Positions 34,101 to 49,100 of a DNA stretch of 64,000 nt are shown here, piece by piece. The notes below the pieces were generated by a model. The model did not search any database. It was not told the origin of the DNA and worked only from the letters and a program-made list of their open reading frames with translations. Positions within the stretch are counted from its first letter, which is position 1. Every line of letters begins with the position of its first letter. Both the position numbers and the translations under genes were made by a program. The stretch is from Klebsormidium nitens (Eukaryota > Streptophyta > Klebsormidiophyceae > Klebsormidiales > Klebsormidiaceae): contig DF237313.1 in assembly GCA_000708835.1 (NCBI GenBank), positions 28,934 through 92,933 on the forward strand, given 5' to 3'.

Positions 34101-37100
34101 CTTTTAGTAAAACTCTCGTCTAGTAAACTACACTGGAAGTCATGTGATGGTTGCCTAAGGAAACACGTGTTATAGGCAGCTTGACTGATGGCAAGACTGT
34201 GCAAAAATCTCGCAGCGCTGACTTGCACCTACCCGCCATACGAACGGAGGGCTGGCCAAGTCCGGCGCAGGGACGTCCGGTTGGCTGTCCATACGCAGGA
34301 TGCGGCACTGCGAGCACAGTGGACAAGAAGAAGGGTCAGCTATAACCGATCAAACACAAGGAAGATAATAACAAGCTAAGATAATAAGAAGGTAACCGCA
34401 CTGGGACGGGTGGGGTTTAGTTAGGGGGTTATGGTGCGTAGGCGTGCGGAGCAGATTCTTTTTTAGTTTAGGGTTCTCGTATTAGCCGGAGCTTAGAATT
34501 GTCAGATTTTTAATACCTGATCGTTACCTATATCGACTCAATGTCGTTGGTCTCTGTTAGAAGTGCCAATTGAGGATTATTCGTGGCAAAGCTGTTGCGG
34601 ACTTTGTCACCCTCTTTCCAGCTCCTGGGATCTGGCGATGAGCAACGTGGTTGTTATACAACAGAACCTGCGCTAAAAAAGCTTTTACTGACCAGGACGT
34701 TCCAGCCCTCCGACTTTGCTGACACGCGGCTCGCGAATGCTGGATGGCGCTTGATCAAGTACTGACCGGAAGCGTCGAAGTACTCAGCGTGGCACCCTCG
34801 AAAGACAGTTGACCTGAGCATCCTGCTTTGAATAGTACGTTGTCCTGACCCGACTCAGCAAATCGTTGACCGCTGCTGTTGAAAGGCCACTTTGAGAGAC
34901 TGTGAAGCACAAGTCGAAGCGCGTACCTGCCCCACAAACAGTTGACACCAGTTTTCGTACTGCCGGAACTTTGCGTTCCAGAACTGGTGCAGGGCAGGGT
35001 CTGCACTTTGGGACAGTCCCGCTAGAAGCCCAGGGAAATTGGACGCTGGAAGTTGCTCGGACGGTGCGTCCGATTCAACGGTCCGAACAACCGGGGGCTC
35101 GGTTTCCACGTCGGGCAGCAGAAAGTTGGAGAGGCGGCGGCAAATGGGGCACAGGTACTCGACGCGAGCCAGGTTGATGATGCCATAACCTGGACATTTG
35201 ACAACACGCTGTAGGGTTTTGGAGATTCTCAGTTTGAATCCATCAGGGCAAAGTATGGACGCCAGTCGCTCAACTACATCTCCTGAACCGCAAGATTGCA
35301 AGTGGTGGGGTTGCTGTTGCAGAATGGTGAGGAGATTGAACGTCACCGTGTTGGAAGCATCCAGAAAGTATTCGCAATCACAGCCGAATCACATTCCCTG
35401 CTCAAAGAACGGCCGGTTGTCTTTACAACAGCAGGCCCTCGGAGCCCCCACCAAAAGAACGCTCCTTTGCCCATCAAAAGAAGGATGGTTTGTAAGTCAG
35501 CCAACTGACGTTGCACAGTCATAGCTTGATGAAGAGGAAAGAGCTGATCACAGTCAATATGCACTTTCATGCGGTGGCAGAAAAAGTAGACTTGGCGGTT
35601 GCTGACCTTCATAAACCCTGCCGCTGTCTCGACTGTCCCCGAGCGCCTTCACATAGCGCTGGAAGCATTCCATGTGCATCTGCAACAGAAGAAGCCAAGG
35701 AGCTAGCATCAGCGAAAAATTAGATAAACCTTCGTTTGGTTACAAACACTCGGTGCTTTGCGGTGCTGATCAAGCTCGGTCACAATATGCAGCAACAGCA
35801 ACTCTGCTGCCTATGTCGATTGTGATCGGAGGTGGGGCGCAGTCAGTCAGCACAGGACCGGATTCGTCCCACATGACCGATGTCTCACAGGGCTGATCTC
35901 GAAAGGCCAAACTGTCGAAAAGGATCTGTCCAGCTTACTTGATGACCGCAGCAGCCCACGTGCTCCCCAGTAGCGTACAAATCCTCGCCACGTGTCCCAT
36001 CGACCGTGCCTTCTTGAGCCAGCACCGAACAGAGTATCCGCTCCGCCCCTTCCCCGTCTCTTTCGCAAGTCGCCTGCTCCTCGGCTTGCTCCAGAGTCTC
36101 GACTCTCTGCAGCTGCTGACTGGCTTTGGCGGGTATGTTGCTCATTTGGATGAAGGCAATCCAGCCCATGGGGCTAGGGTTCATCTCTTGCTGCAGCAAC
36201 AGATAGGAAGGTTAGTTGCGGGGTTAAGTTAACCAGAGGCCGAGTCAAAAAGTCAGCTTGGAGCGTTCTTGTCACTTCCTGGGCCGGTCCTGCTATGGGG
36301 CCACTATTTGTCACGTTCTGCTGCAAGAAACTGGCTCAAGATCAAATGCATCTGACAGACCAAAAACCCGTCATGTAGAGACTGCGGTTCTGCTCTTCTC
36401 TTGTAGCAGCGTGCAATTCTGCAAAGGCATCTCGAAGATGCCCATAGACGGAGTGGATTGTACCTGACCGACAACAATCATGAACCTGGACTTATCAAAC
36501 AACAGAGCAGTTTCAACTTTCAAGCAAGGTATTGAAATATCAATCTGCATCGGTCACATTCAGAGGTATGCAAATAAATACAATAATAAGAACAGGCACG
36601 GCTCTTTCTCCACTCACGTCGCCAAGACAGAAAGCACACTCTCTGTGCACACGCTCGTGGACGCGCCCCGATGGCCCCGGTTCTTGGTGGACGGTTTCTC
36701 CAACGCGGACGGCGTTATCCTGTTGCGCCGCACCGAAAGTAGCTTCCGTTCCCGAAGGCCCCGCTTCCGAAGCCGTTCGCGACTCGCTCAGGAAGGCCTT
36801 CTGCCTGCAGATTAAGTAAAACTATCTTCACGAACCGACTTTGAGAAGGTTGCTCACTTAGACTCTCCAGTCCCAATACACCTGGATGCTTTAACGTGAC
36901 AAGCTGCTGTCCCTGCCTCCTTGACAAGGGCAGAACTGTAAGGGCTTCTCCCAAAAAGCGCAAGCCGGATGGCGAGGCCTTTTGCATTGCAAGCGAAGGT
37001 ACAAACGAAGAGGCCGTGCTCGTTTGCAACTTCTAGCTACGCACTTCAAAGGATACGTTTGAGGTTATAAAACGGACTTGCAGCCCAGCTGGTGACGCAA

Positions 37101-40100
37101 AACCCCGCACCTTGCGGCGAAGTCCGCTAGAATAGCTGCCTGCCGTTGCTTCTTCAGCTGGCGCTGCGACTCGGCGTCTGGAGAGGAAGTGCTCGCCTGG
37201 ACACGATCAAGCACGACAGTAAGATCAGATGATCGGACACTTGCAGATCCTCAAAGCTCCACGGCCATCGGTAAGCCTTACTTATCCTTGATCTGTGTAA
37301 ATTCTGTGAAAAATTTCTGCCCTCAAAGCACCATCGCATGAGTCCTTGGTGAGAGATAGGAGAAGGCGCCATAGAGGCAGATAATACTGGACATGACGGT
37401 GTAATTCAAAGCTCCCCCTCTGCTCCTTTTCGTTCTCGTGAGGAGCTGAGCTGCCCTCGTAGAAGGCTCGCCCCGCTGGCGCCTTCAACTAAGAAGCACT
37501 GCCGACCCCATTTGGAACCAAGAGCTTGATGAATTAAGCTCGGTCCGCAAGGCAGCAGACATGAAGCAAAAAGTCCCGCGCTTTACCTCTGCAGTCGCCA
37601 GCGGAGCTTCGGTTTTGCCGATGTCCACAGTGAGCGCTTTCGTCGTCTCGAACACGTACTGTACGGAATCCAGCAGGCCTGCAATCGAAAGTAACCCTCG
37701 TCAAAGCTTGGCATAGCAGCCATTGATCAATCAGAGTGCGAACCTCGACATTAGCATCGCAATGCACAATAGGACAGGCCACATTTGGTGAACAAAGGAA
37801 AACCTGGCTGACAAGTGCGTTTGAGGTATCTTGAATCTTGGCAGACATGGATTATGGGCGAGACAGAAACCATTGGTAGCCGCAATCAGGGGACACATTA
37901 GTAGCTGGCCGAGGCATGCGCGGGGATCTGATGCAGCTCTTGGTCTTTAAGAAGTTTGATTCGAGGAAGGGGTTGTCGAAATCTCTTTATCCACGTTAGT
38001 TGGTCAATGACGAGACACAGTCGAAAGGGAGCAAGTCCCTAACAGCTGCTTACGGTTTGAGTTGGTCGCCTGCCGAATGCGCCTGAACAGATCCAGCATG
38101 CTCCATCCGTCGCTAGTCCCGCCTGCCCCTCGGCGTATGTTGACGGCAATGTCATTCAACGCGAAGTTGAGGAAAGGCCAAAAGGTGGAAGGCTCGTGGG
38201 GAGTGCACGATCGATACCGTCGGTTGCCTGGTCCTTGCCTGTGGAATAAACCGAACGGGCAGTATGTCGGAGATCACCAGTTCTTGCTCTACTTAAGACA
38301 CCAGAATTGGATTGTAATGCCGCTTGCAGTTTACAGGACGCACGAGCTGAAAGTGTTTCAAAAAGCTGTGTTGGTTCACTTCTACTGCTGTGTCCTAGAG
38401 TTGGGGCCTTTGTAGAAGAAAAGCGTGTATTACAGGCTGAAAAAAGCCGTGTATAAGCACCAGCCTTTCAGAACGCCAAGTCGCAGCCCCCCCCTCATCT
38501 CGACGAGCAGGCTCCCTTGAACTTCAACTACCAACAAGACTCCACCTACCCACTGTGTGTAGAGTGCCTAACTAAATAAGGATGAAGTTACAGGCTGCCA
38601 TGTGTGCTCTGCATACCGGTCATCAAGGGCCGCGGTCGTGATGAGCTGAGAAACCACCACGCCAAGGGATTTCCCGACCGTGGAGTTGGTCTCGCTTTCC
38701 AGAAGCTGCAGCGACTGGTCCAGGGCCACGTAGAGGAACCGATGGAACACCTGCGGCCGGAAATTCGTCATTAATCAGCCGAGGAGGGAACACCCTTATG
38801 TTTGCTTGAGTGGTAAGGGACGGCAATAAAACCATGATAGCTACAGTACGGCAGTCACATGCCACTTGGATGAGTGAGATCTGTTGAGAATGAGACTTCC
38901 TTTCGTCTTGAAGGCGACGGGGGGCCCAAAAAATCATGAGTGCAACTATGACTCTCAATGCCACAGAGAGGGATTCTCGAGACGGATACTGTACAGAATA
39001 TTGCAATAACGGCGGAGCCTTTATCAAGCATGCTTGAGACACTCTCCATGAATGCGTCAGCTTCGTTCCAAACACCTCAGGGAAGAAGCTGGATATGTCC
39101 TTTTTGTCTCGACAACCCACCTGACTATGAAGAATGTTGCAGAGGGTATCGAATGGGGGTTGTGCTGCTTCTAGCGGCGGCAGGCGCCAGTAGGAACCAA
39201 GTTTGCCAATGTCTACTGCACGTGACTGCAATGAGTAACAAAGATCAGTTTGATATGCGTTCAAAATGTCAATGCTCGCACGCAACGTGTTGAAATTGCT
39301 GGCCCTTTCGATAAATTCAAGACACAGGTTCACTTTATCCAAGGCTGCTACCTCCAGGAACCTGAATCTTATTTACAAAATTCGTGAGCAACTTCTCACC
39401 AGCGCCTCTTCTAGGTCGCCCTTGGTGTAGTGCGCAAAGAGCACGTCGAACTCCCGCCAGCACTCGGGCTTCAACCGGTAGAAGCCGCGCTCTTGAAGCT
39501 GCAGATCAGAAGCGAAATGAACGCGTCAGCTGGTGGACAATAAACGCCGGAACACGAGCGGAGAGCGCCATACGGTGGCGTTCAAGTCGAAGCGACAGAA
39601 ACAAGCTCAGAAGGACCCTAGGCATCGCATTCAAGTAATCCAACACTGCACGCTGTTTGTGGGGGCATCCTCTTCGGAAGTGTGCTCCTTCGCGAAACGT
39701 ACAAAGAGGACAAGCCTAAAACACTTAACCGCGAACTTCGTAGATCAGTAACATCAAAAAGGGCAATCCTAAAGCGTTAGCCTCACCTTGGGCACCACGT
39801 AGGTGGCCACACTGCGGAGGACCTCTTCCAGCCGTGCGTGGCTGGACAGAGCCTGAGGCAGGAAGTTGCTCAGCTGCAAGAGGGCGCAAACATAACGCAC
39901 TTCAGTTCCGAGCCCTCACTCAACCGGACCAGAAGATTTACGCTGAGAATCCGCAAGTTCACAGTGATCGCCATGGAAGTTTGTCAGCAGGGCAGAGTAC
40001 GTTTAACAAATGCTATAACGTCAAACAGGGTCCTAAATGGATCCCTGATTTATATGTACATGCCATGGAAAGCCTACTACGGTATGGCCTATGAGGCCAC

Positions 40101-43100
40101 GGCGTCAAAAGGAGAAGATGATCATGCTTGATAGATAGATAGAATTACAGTCCGTTCACTAATCATAAAGATCCCTTTGCAAAGGCAACTGGATAGGAAT
40201 ACCAGCTGCTCAAACGAGGATGTTCCAACTGCAGTCCAGGCCCCAGCAAGGCCTCAACTTGCGCGGCTTACCGTGCTGTATGTCATGTCCTTGCAGCACA
40301 ACCACTGGATGACCTCGTAGCGCACCAGCTCGATCTGCACGCCGCGTGTCAGCGATGACGTCAGCAGCGGACGGGCTGAAAAGCCAACCTTTCTGTACAG
40401 AGGAAAGATAGAGGACCCGTGCCCGAATCTTTCGACCTCTACAACAGCCGGAGCTGTCCGGATCTCACAAGAAGACCCAACACTGAAAGTCCAGCATAGA
40501 CAAACGGCTCTATATACGTGCCGAGCAACGTCGTGAAGATGCAGATATCATTCTCCGAATGTCCTTGTCCAGTTCCTCGGCCGCAAGGATCGAAACTTGG
40601 TCAAAGCTTGGTCAAGCAACCTTGAAGTCGACAGGGGTGATGGAAGGGAGGCGTTGATCAACGTGTCGTAGACATGCGTTCACTAACAGAATGATGAGTG
40701 AGAAAGGAGTGCAATCTGCCTCTGCTTGAGAACGACCTTACCTCTGACATTGCAATGTATCTCCTTTCTCTCACAAGCTGCACCGGAGGGAGGGGCAGTC
40801 AGAAACGAGGCACCGTCTCTACTGAGTCTGTAACCACATCTTCCAAACAAGGCAGCTGAAAGTGTTGAGTGCGTTGGATGGCTCCAGCACGAGTAAAGTT
40901 GCCTTTACTGGTTCCCCAACGTTCCGTTGAGTATCTGGCAGTGATGTTCAAGCAGCCTTCCTGAAGCAGCCAATCTCAAAACTCCCTTAAAGACCATGCT
41001 ATGGTCCACAAAATACGAAGTTCCTGAATCTATGAACGCTGTACCTTTATCGGCGTCCTTCTTTGATAGTTCCACCTTCCTCACCATACCCAAAGGTGAC
41101 TCACAACTCTGAATGGACTTTACACAACAAACTCAAGCGACGGAATTTGACGATGCAAACTGGTTTTCTCCGGATCAAACTCTTTCCGCAATGGCGGCCA
41201 AAGGGCCGTTTTACCTCTGTATCTTCTACGCCCGCTAGATCTGGGGCTTTGCTTCCACCGTTTTCTTGCTTCCCGCAAGAAGAGAAGAGAAGAATGGAGG
41301 CTTGCCTACTTACCTGTAGGATCAGCCGCAGCACTTCGAGCATGCGGGCGAGGGTGGCGCTCCGTATCTGGGGGTCGGAGCTAGAGGGGTCGGAACAGGG
41401 CCTGCCGTCCTTCGTTAGCAGGTCCGCCACCTGATACGCCGGAATGTGGAGTCAAATTGCCGCCAAAAGCCGACAAAACCCCGTGAAAGAAGGACAAGAA
41501 CGTGATCGACGCAACACTGCCCAGGTCCTCTTGCAGACAGTCTTGAAGTCGTAATTCGCCAACGTCGATAGACGCCTCTGCCCCAATGTGCTTCCAGGCC
41601 TTGGAATCTTTCAGCATGCTTGGTCATCTGTGTTCGTCAATTGATATAAACTCGTATGAGAGCGACCCTTCACAGCCATGTAGCACGCACCCCTCTGTAG
41701 AAAAGATGCAGGCAATCAAGTAAGTTTCCCGACAGTTGCACGCCGGTGCTTCACCTTGTAGCGCTCCAAGATTTGAAGAAGCAGCTCATCGGAGTCCTCG
41801 CCCCCAGTCGCAATGCTGAATTGGACCACGAGCACGTCCATGTCCATCGTCCTGCAAACGAGTCGGGAGTCAGCAACACAAAGTGCACGGTTACCGGCAA
41901 AAGACGAGCGTGAGAGGCAAAAACGGCAGAAAACTCATCCAAGTTTGGATAGGAATCTCGCACACAACTTTTAAAAGACAGCCTGAGTTAGGAGCGCAAA
42001 GGGAATTCGACTTGGAAGACGAAAGCTCGTCGCAAGCTGCTATTGTTCATAAGCAGCGATATGACTCAGATAATGCTGGGGTTGACCTCGAAATCAAAGT
42101 TGTTGAGTGCTAGAACTTGAAGAACGAGATTCTTGGGCCACAAGGCGAGCAGAAAGATGCATACACGCATCGGAATTTCCAAGCGAGACTCAAGGAGAGA
42201 TTAGGCGTCCTTTTTTGAGGTCTTCCACTAGGATACAAAGTTGAAGTAGCTGAAGAAGGCGCAAACGATTTGGCGTCGCTGACCAAGGAGAAGAAGCGAA
42301 GCTAAGTCTCGTTCAATCTTCTGGGAAGGCATCCCGAAACACTCTCATGCCAAATGGTTTTGAGAGACACCGGAGGGGCGGCTCACTGCTCATTCCAGTA
42401 GGCGCTTTGGTAGACCCGCTCCAGCCGTGCCAGATCCTCGCCCTGGTTGCGCCACTGGCGGCCCCGAATCTGTCAGGAAAAAGTGATATAGGCGTTCACC
42501 ATCTCTCAGAAAAAGCGCCCCACATCGTTCCGGCACATCCTTCTGTCCGTAGAGCGTCATTCGCTTCTGTACTGGGGCCTGAAAGATTCTTTGCCATGCC
42601 AAAAGTTCGGAATCTTTTAAGACAAGATTCTCGAATTGCTCGTGATGGCAATGAAGCGAAGCAGGTAGAAGCGAGAGCGGCTGCGTGCGTCATTGTCATC
42701 GAACACGCTGTCTCAGCGGCAGATATTGTGGGAAGGGGTCTTCAAAAGGACGGCGTTGTGTTGAAGTCTTTCCAGAAGCTCAATCAGAAAGCTCAACCTC
42801 ACCTCAGCCATCCAGAACAGGATACGGAGAGGGTACTCCATCAACTGGCCAGCCTGCACGATACAAGATTAGAGTCAGCTGATGGTCTCAGACTTGCCAA
42901 ATGACTTCAGCAACGTATGTGGGGCTGATGACAAGCTCATCAACAAGTGCTTAAAGATAAAATCAAAGATAAAAGTGAATATGGGAAGAAGCAAGAAGGA
43001 CATTCAAGTAGCTTCTTTTCATCCGAGCCCCTGAGAATGGGCCTTCTCCAATGCAACCTACCTGGCTCGCTGCCCAGTGCTTGCCTGCCACACCTGGCGG

Positions 43101-46100
43101 CTCCGCCAGCTTCCTCTGCGACTCCACTTGACTCGCCAGGGTTTGCAAGCATGCACGTGCCTCAAACTGGTCAGCCACGCCTGCTGACGTGGCAAAGTGC
43201 AGGAGCTTGGCGAGGACCATGCCGAAGGCGCGGTGCAGGGGGAGGTGCAGGGACATGCAGACGCCCGAGAAGCCGAGCCGGGAGTTGGGAGCTGAAGACA
43301 GGTAGTCCTGTGAGAGGAAAGGAAGTCAGGATGCTTCCGAAGTACTTGAGACCTGGTAAGCTTTAGGTCCGGAATCAACCGATTGGAGAGGACAGATTTG
43401 TAAGAGATTGTGCGCAGTTTTCGGTGCTTTTAGTAAGCGTCAAGCAGTAGAGATCGCTGGCGACTTCGGAGCAGATCCGCAGTCGGCTGAAGAGGACAAT
43501 CCTTCCGACGTTGTCCTGAAGAAGTCCTCAAAGCACGAAGAGAAGGTTGCGCAGCGAGTTTCTCAAAAAGACTTCACAGAACATACCAAAAATTGTTCCT
43601 ACATCATAGCATCTGTTTCAAAGGAACTGAAGGGAAGTTCCGCCCATGCAGGAACGTCACAGTGTTTGTCGGTGCCCTATTAGACGGCACGCAAGGGGCG
43701 ATGTGGTGCAGCGAAGGAGAAGGCGCAAGAAAGCGCGTTGCTGTTCCACGACCTTCAAATGTTTCCAAAAGTTACAATTCCCTGGACAAGAAACCAGCGG
43801 CATCCTCACACTGATATAGAACCTCGCCAGCATGGCGTGCATGACGGTAGCCGCGCTATGCAGCGCAGGGAACAGTAAGCGGCGTGAGGCTCCGGCGAAG
43901 CCAGGCGACTCTTGGGAAGGGTCGCACCCCGTCAGAAGCTGGGTCATAAGGCTGGTCATGTACGTCTGGATGAAAACAAGAGGACGGGTCTCAATGAATA
44001 GCATCGGAAGGACGGGCTCAGTTCAGCAGGTTCAGTGACCCTAGCTTGTACAGGCGCAGGCAGGGAGCAGCAGCTCGGTTCTTATTTCCGAATGCAAGTT
44101 CTTTGGATGTGCCGATTTGCAGACAAACGACACTGCCGTCGCCTGCCCAGCAAGACCACAAACAGAGCTGCACTGGGGCGGTTTGCAGCGATTCCTATTC
44201 GTCCGATAGGTTTGTCGAGCCGAAAGCTTTGACGGGTATCGAAGGGGAGCGCAAAGCAGCCAGTGCAAATCGCTCTACTGCAGGCACCCACTGAATGCTG
44301 ACATGCAAACCGGGAGATAACACAACATGCAACATTACACAAGGCCTACAAAACCAAGGAGAAGATGTCGGCCGAGGCAGATGTGTCCATACAGCAGGGC
44401 ACGCTCAGAGGAGTCGAAGCGCTCACCTCCATTGCTACCGCGTGCATCCAGCCAATGTCCTCGTCCAGATCACGAAAAGCAAGGTGGTGAATGGGATGCA
44501 TGTTCTGCACGGACAGTGCGAAGGACACGGGCTGGTAAGAGGTCGGCAATCAGCATACTGCCAAAAAAGCCCCAAAAAAGCCCCGGCTGATCGGACCGCC
44601 GTGTCTTTTGACAACAAGTTGCACTCCAGAGTATCGAAGATGCCGTCCTTGTTCATGACGCGACGACGAAAGTTGCATGCCAAGCAGGTTTTCCTCACAG
44701 GGACACGTCTCAGAGCACATTCGTAACCGACGGCCAAAGATCTTATCTTCATGACTCTGTAATTAAAGATGGTGACACTCTGCTGCAGCATGCGGCAAAG
44801 CAGTATTAGAATCAACGGGGTCAGACTATTTACCGGCCACCGATTACACAGCTGAGCCCTAGGTCTTAGGGGGTCCAACCTACAGCTACATTCGAGAGCC
44901 CAAAGTCAACCCGTCAGGTTGAAGGTACTTGAGACGGTTCTAGGAAAACTTGATAATCGCCTGAAAGCCTTACCTGGAGCGTCTCCAGCAGAGCGAGGTA
45001 GCCGTGGAGCAGGTCGCTGCGCTGCACGAGGATGTAGAGGCCCACCTCGTGGTGCGACACGATCAGCCGCAGGTCGCTGAGTGGCCGCGTGTACAGCTGC
45101 GTTGCACAGGTAGCTCGTCAACACGGATGGTGCACTTCAAAAGCTCTATCGTGAACAGACTAGGAGAGGAAAGAGGACACGAAAACAAAGTCGAGCAGGT
45201 GTCGAGCGACATTGTTTGTGCTGAGGACTGAGTGCTCGGTCTGCGGGGTAATCAGTAACGCGCACTCATTACAAGTGAGGTAAGAAAGCAGAATATCGGC
45301 CAGCGCACCTTCAAAGACCCCCGTAAAGCCCTGTTCCGTACTTGAGCTCTCCATGAGATCGGGCTGTTACCAGAATGCAGTTGATACTCATTGTCTGAAT
45401 GATTTGTAAAAGAGTCTCACCAATCGCGTACGGGGCGTACGGCGGAAGTAATTCTTTTCATGTATGCCTTCGAATGCTCACCCTGTTTGCGATGACATCA
45501 TGATTGCAGTTGATCATGTTCGTGTCTCTGGAAGGACGTGTGGCAAAAGCGGTGTCAGCAAGAGAGCAACCTTAGCGCGAGACGGCGCGTCCAAAGAGGG
45601 AACAGCATCAGCCGCAAGCAGCCAATGTTTCAGCGACCTCTGGAAAGCAGTGTCTACAGGCAAGTGCGCAGCCAATTGAAGCCTAGCGTGAGCAAAACCT
45701 TTCAGACTGGGCAGATGCGAAGTTGCTAGTACTGCCCGTACGAAAACCCTCACAAAACAAAGCGGGCATGCAACAGCATGAGCAAGGTCTGGAGGTGCGC
45801 AACGGAGGGCTTACGGGTCCATAGCCTTTTTGAGCAAATCGCGAAGGACGTGGAGAAAGCAGTCGAGAAGACGCTCCTGCTTGATCAGATCCAGCGTAAT
45901 GCTCTCCACGTTGATCAACTGAACCATCACTGCACGAAAAGGGCGCTAGATATTATTTTCCATAACCCCCTCTTTCTGACGTGCAGAAGTACATGCAACG
46001 CGTGTATTGGGGACTTGAAAACAGGTTAATGCTGGAGCTTTCGAAGGGCCAAGTCCGTCGAACTGGGAAAGTTCCCGGTTGGAACACCAGTCAACATGAG

Positions 46101-49100
46101 GCCAACTCCGACGAAAAACATGTACGGGCCTGTCTGCTCTTTGACTTTCGAGAAAGAGACCGAGAGCATGATATGGCTGACAGCGGAAGAGCCTGCCAAC
46201 AAAACTCAGGACGTCCCGTGACTTGGGTGTTACGAAGAATAAAATGGGAGAGAGTTGCCGCCCTCTTCCGGTTCCAGTAGTAGCACTTGGGGCGCTTGAA
46301 CATTGCACGAACACAGACGAAAGCAAGCAAACATTAGAGATTCGGAAGAGTATCAAATCCTGCGCTTAATTTCGGCAGGCGCTCGACTCACCTCTGTCGA
46401 GGCACGAATCAAGCAGCTTGAAGGCGTCCTCGTTGTGGACGTTGTTGAGCACCCAATCAGCGTAGTTGCGCAAGAGCACCCGCGAGAAGGACTTCTTGAA
46501 CTGGTGGTTGTACAGCATCAGCAGAAATAGCGTCGTCTCCTGCAGAACAAACGGTTACGTGGTTCTGAACACTGCATTCGCTCAGCGTATGGTGTCCGTG
46601 GAGCATAGCGAAGATTTTAGTCGGCCCTGGAAAGGAAGAAACATGCGCAGGGGGTTCAAAAGCTTTCAAGAATCTCCAGCGCACCGTCCAGCCAGATCAT
46701 TCTAACGGCCACTTTCAAGAGCTCGACGAGTCGCCCGAATGGATCCCGGTTCTTCGCTGCCCTACGTGACCCCTTCGGTTGAATCAACGTCAGATCAACA
46801 ACGTGGGAAATCCAGCAAGTACTTGAGAACGGAACGAGACCGTTTCAAGGACCTCCTTGCATGCGAGTCCCTGAAGTAGACCCTGTGCCGCTTAGCGATG
46901 GTGGTTTAATTTCCTGTCCGCAGGTAAAAGATGTCGGTGAGACGCACAGACATTTTCAAGATAAAGCTCACCTCCTCTGCCACGCTGGGAACGATGACGA
47001 AGTTCTTGAGTAGGACGCTGAGAGGAGCGAGGGGCCCAGGCTGCACAGGGAAGCAGGGAAACGTCCGCTTTGAACGCTGCTTTCAGAAAAGGATGGAGAA
47101 TGGAAAACAAAGGAGATCGACTGAGGCTGATTTCTTTGGTCGTTCTTTCGACCAAGAAGCACGGTCTTTTGCGAAAGGATGTGCAATTCACGTGACCAAG
47201 CATGAGCCCATGGCTTGCAGCACGATGCCATCAAAATGAACAAGGCGAGGCCACTGCGCCAGCTTCCCAAGTGAATCGCCAAGCTTCGATCCAAAATGGC
47301 ATTGCTCACCTATATATCTGCACTTGATTCAGCTTCTCATGATTCTACGGCGACGGTCCAGCCATGCCCCTTCTCCAGTCAACCAAAAAACGTTTTTAGA
47401 TCAATAAACGACCAGGGTCCAAGTTGCAAACCCGGAAAATCCCCCTTGAGTGTCGCTTCCGAGAGGAAGGTCGGCCAACTTGATCAAAGGTCCTCCTTCA
47501 TGTCATAATTGTGTCAGAAAATGGACAACCTCACCTGAGGCTCCAAACTCCCTTCTGCGGAACCCCCAGCCATTTCCCGGCAGACGACCTCGCGGAGTGC
47601 CGGAACGCTACAGATCTGCGACAAACGGAAAAAGCTTCTCGAGTTTGGCCAGAGTAACTGCAAGAATTCCACATGAAGTGACAAGTAAACTGCCTCCGTA
47701 GCTCGTAGCTTTCAGATGGGAGGACTGGTTTGGGTGAAAGAATAAGCACGGTGAATCACGACAAAGGTCCCTCGCAATGGCATCACGCACGAATCTCCCA
47801 AGATTCGCCCTGGAAACTTTCAGGCGCATCTGAAGGCCGTCAAGTTGTGTCATGATGACAACGCACCTGCTGCAGCCATTTCAGCACGAGCTCAGTGCCT
47901 TCTGAGACAGTGGTGATCCCCAGTTCCAGCAGGCTGACCATCCCCACCAGCCGGGCCAAGAGCAGGGACACTGGAATCAGAAAAAGAACTTGGTCAAATC
48001 GTGAATGAAAACTTTATTCACAAGTAACGAACAGATACAACCAGGGATGCTTATTCTTGCCAAGAAAGCATAGAAAAGTGTGAGCACCTTGGACATTCAT
48101 GCTGAATAGATGATTGGGGCAGGTGTCAAGCATGTATTTGAAGATTGGTGAGATGTTTCTAATCCACCTTGTTCTGTCATTCTCGTGTTCTGCTAACATG
48201 GGGCTTCCTGCACCATCACGCGGACCATGAGAACCAAGGGTTTTTCCTGCCTACCAAGCTTCTGGAAGACCGCAAGGGTCCGTTCTGGAAGCACTTCGGC
48301 GGCTTGCTCGCGGTGAGCATGGAGGGAGCAGAACCTGCGGAGGCAAGCAGGCTCGTCGCACTGATGGCCTGACTCCAGCTTCTCTTTTCAGAAGGTTTCA
48401 TTGCATGGCAGGGAGCACTTGATTGTAAGACCATGTTTCAGTGAAGCAGCAAGGCTTCGTGTCTCCAGAGGATAGGTTTGAGTACTTCCAAGCCTTTGGA
48501 AGCTCTTGAAAGCAGCTGTCAGCAAGCCTGCACAAACTCCTCACTGCCTCTCGAGAGATATGTTGTAGATTGGAGTAAGAGGCCTTACCCTTCCTCTTTG
48601 AGTGACACAGGATCTCCACAATCGCAACACCCGCCTGCGGCGCTGCGGTACATGATGTAGTCATGCTTGACGTGGGGGCCAGCCTTGAAGCACTCCACGC
48701 ATATCGCGCTGGAGTCTGTCACTTGGCAGTCTCGGCACCTGAGGGGTGCAAGATCCGTCAGCCTTACAATTTTGAGAAAGCATCAGCATTGCTTAGTGTC
48801 TGTGACAATCGCGGGGTTGAGTGCTGAACTTGGTCTGCACATAATCAGAATATGTTTGGTGTCCATCTCAGGCGGTGTGGCAGCGAATGTGCATTTTGCA
48901 AAGAAGTACGCTTAAATACTTCATAAGTGCGTGCCCCTTTAGGATGTCCAGGCTGATGCTTTTGCAAATCTTGCTTTGGGGGACTTTCAAGTTTCATGCA
49001 ATGTTCAGTCAACCAGTGCAACTAGAAACCTCGACCAGCTAGCTGAAAAGTGGGACAAACAGAATCTTCCGAGAACCAGAATGATGGTGGTCGCACCAAC

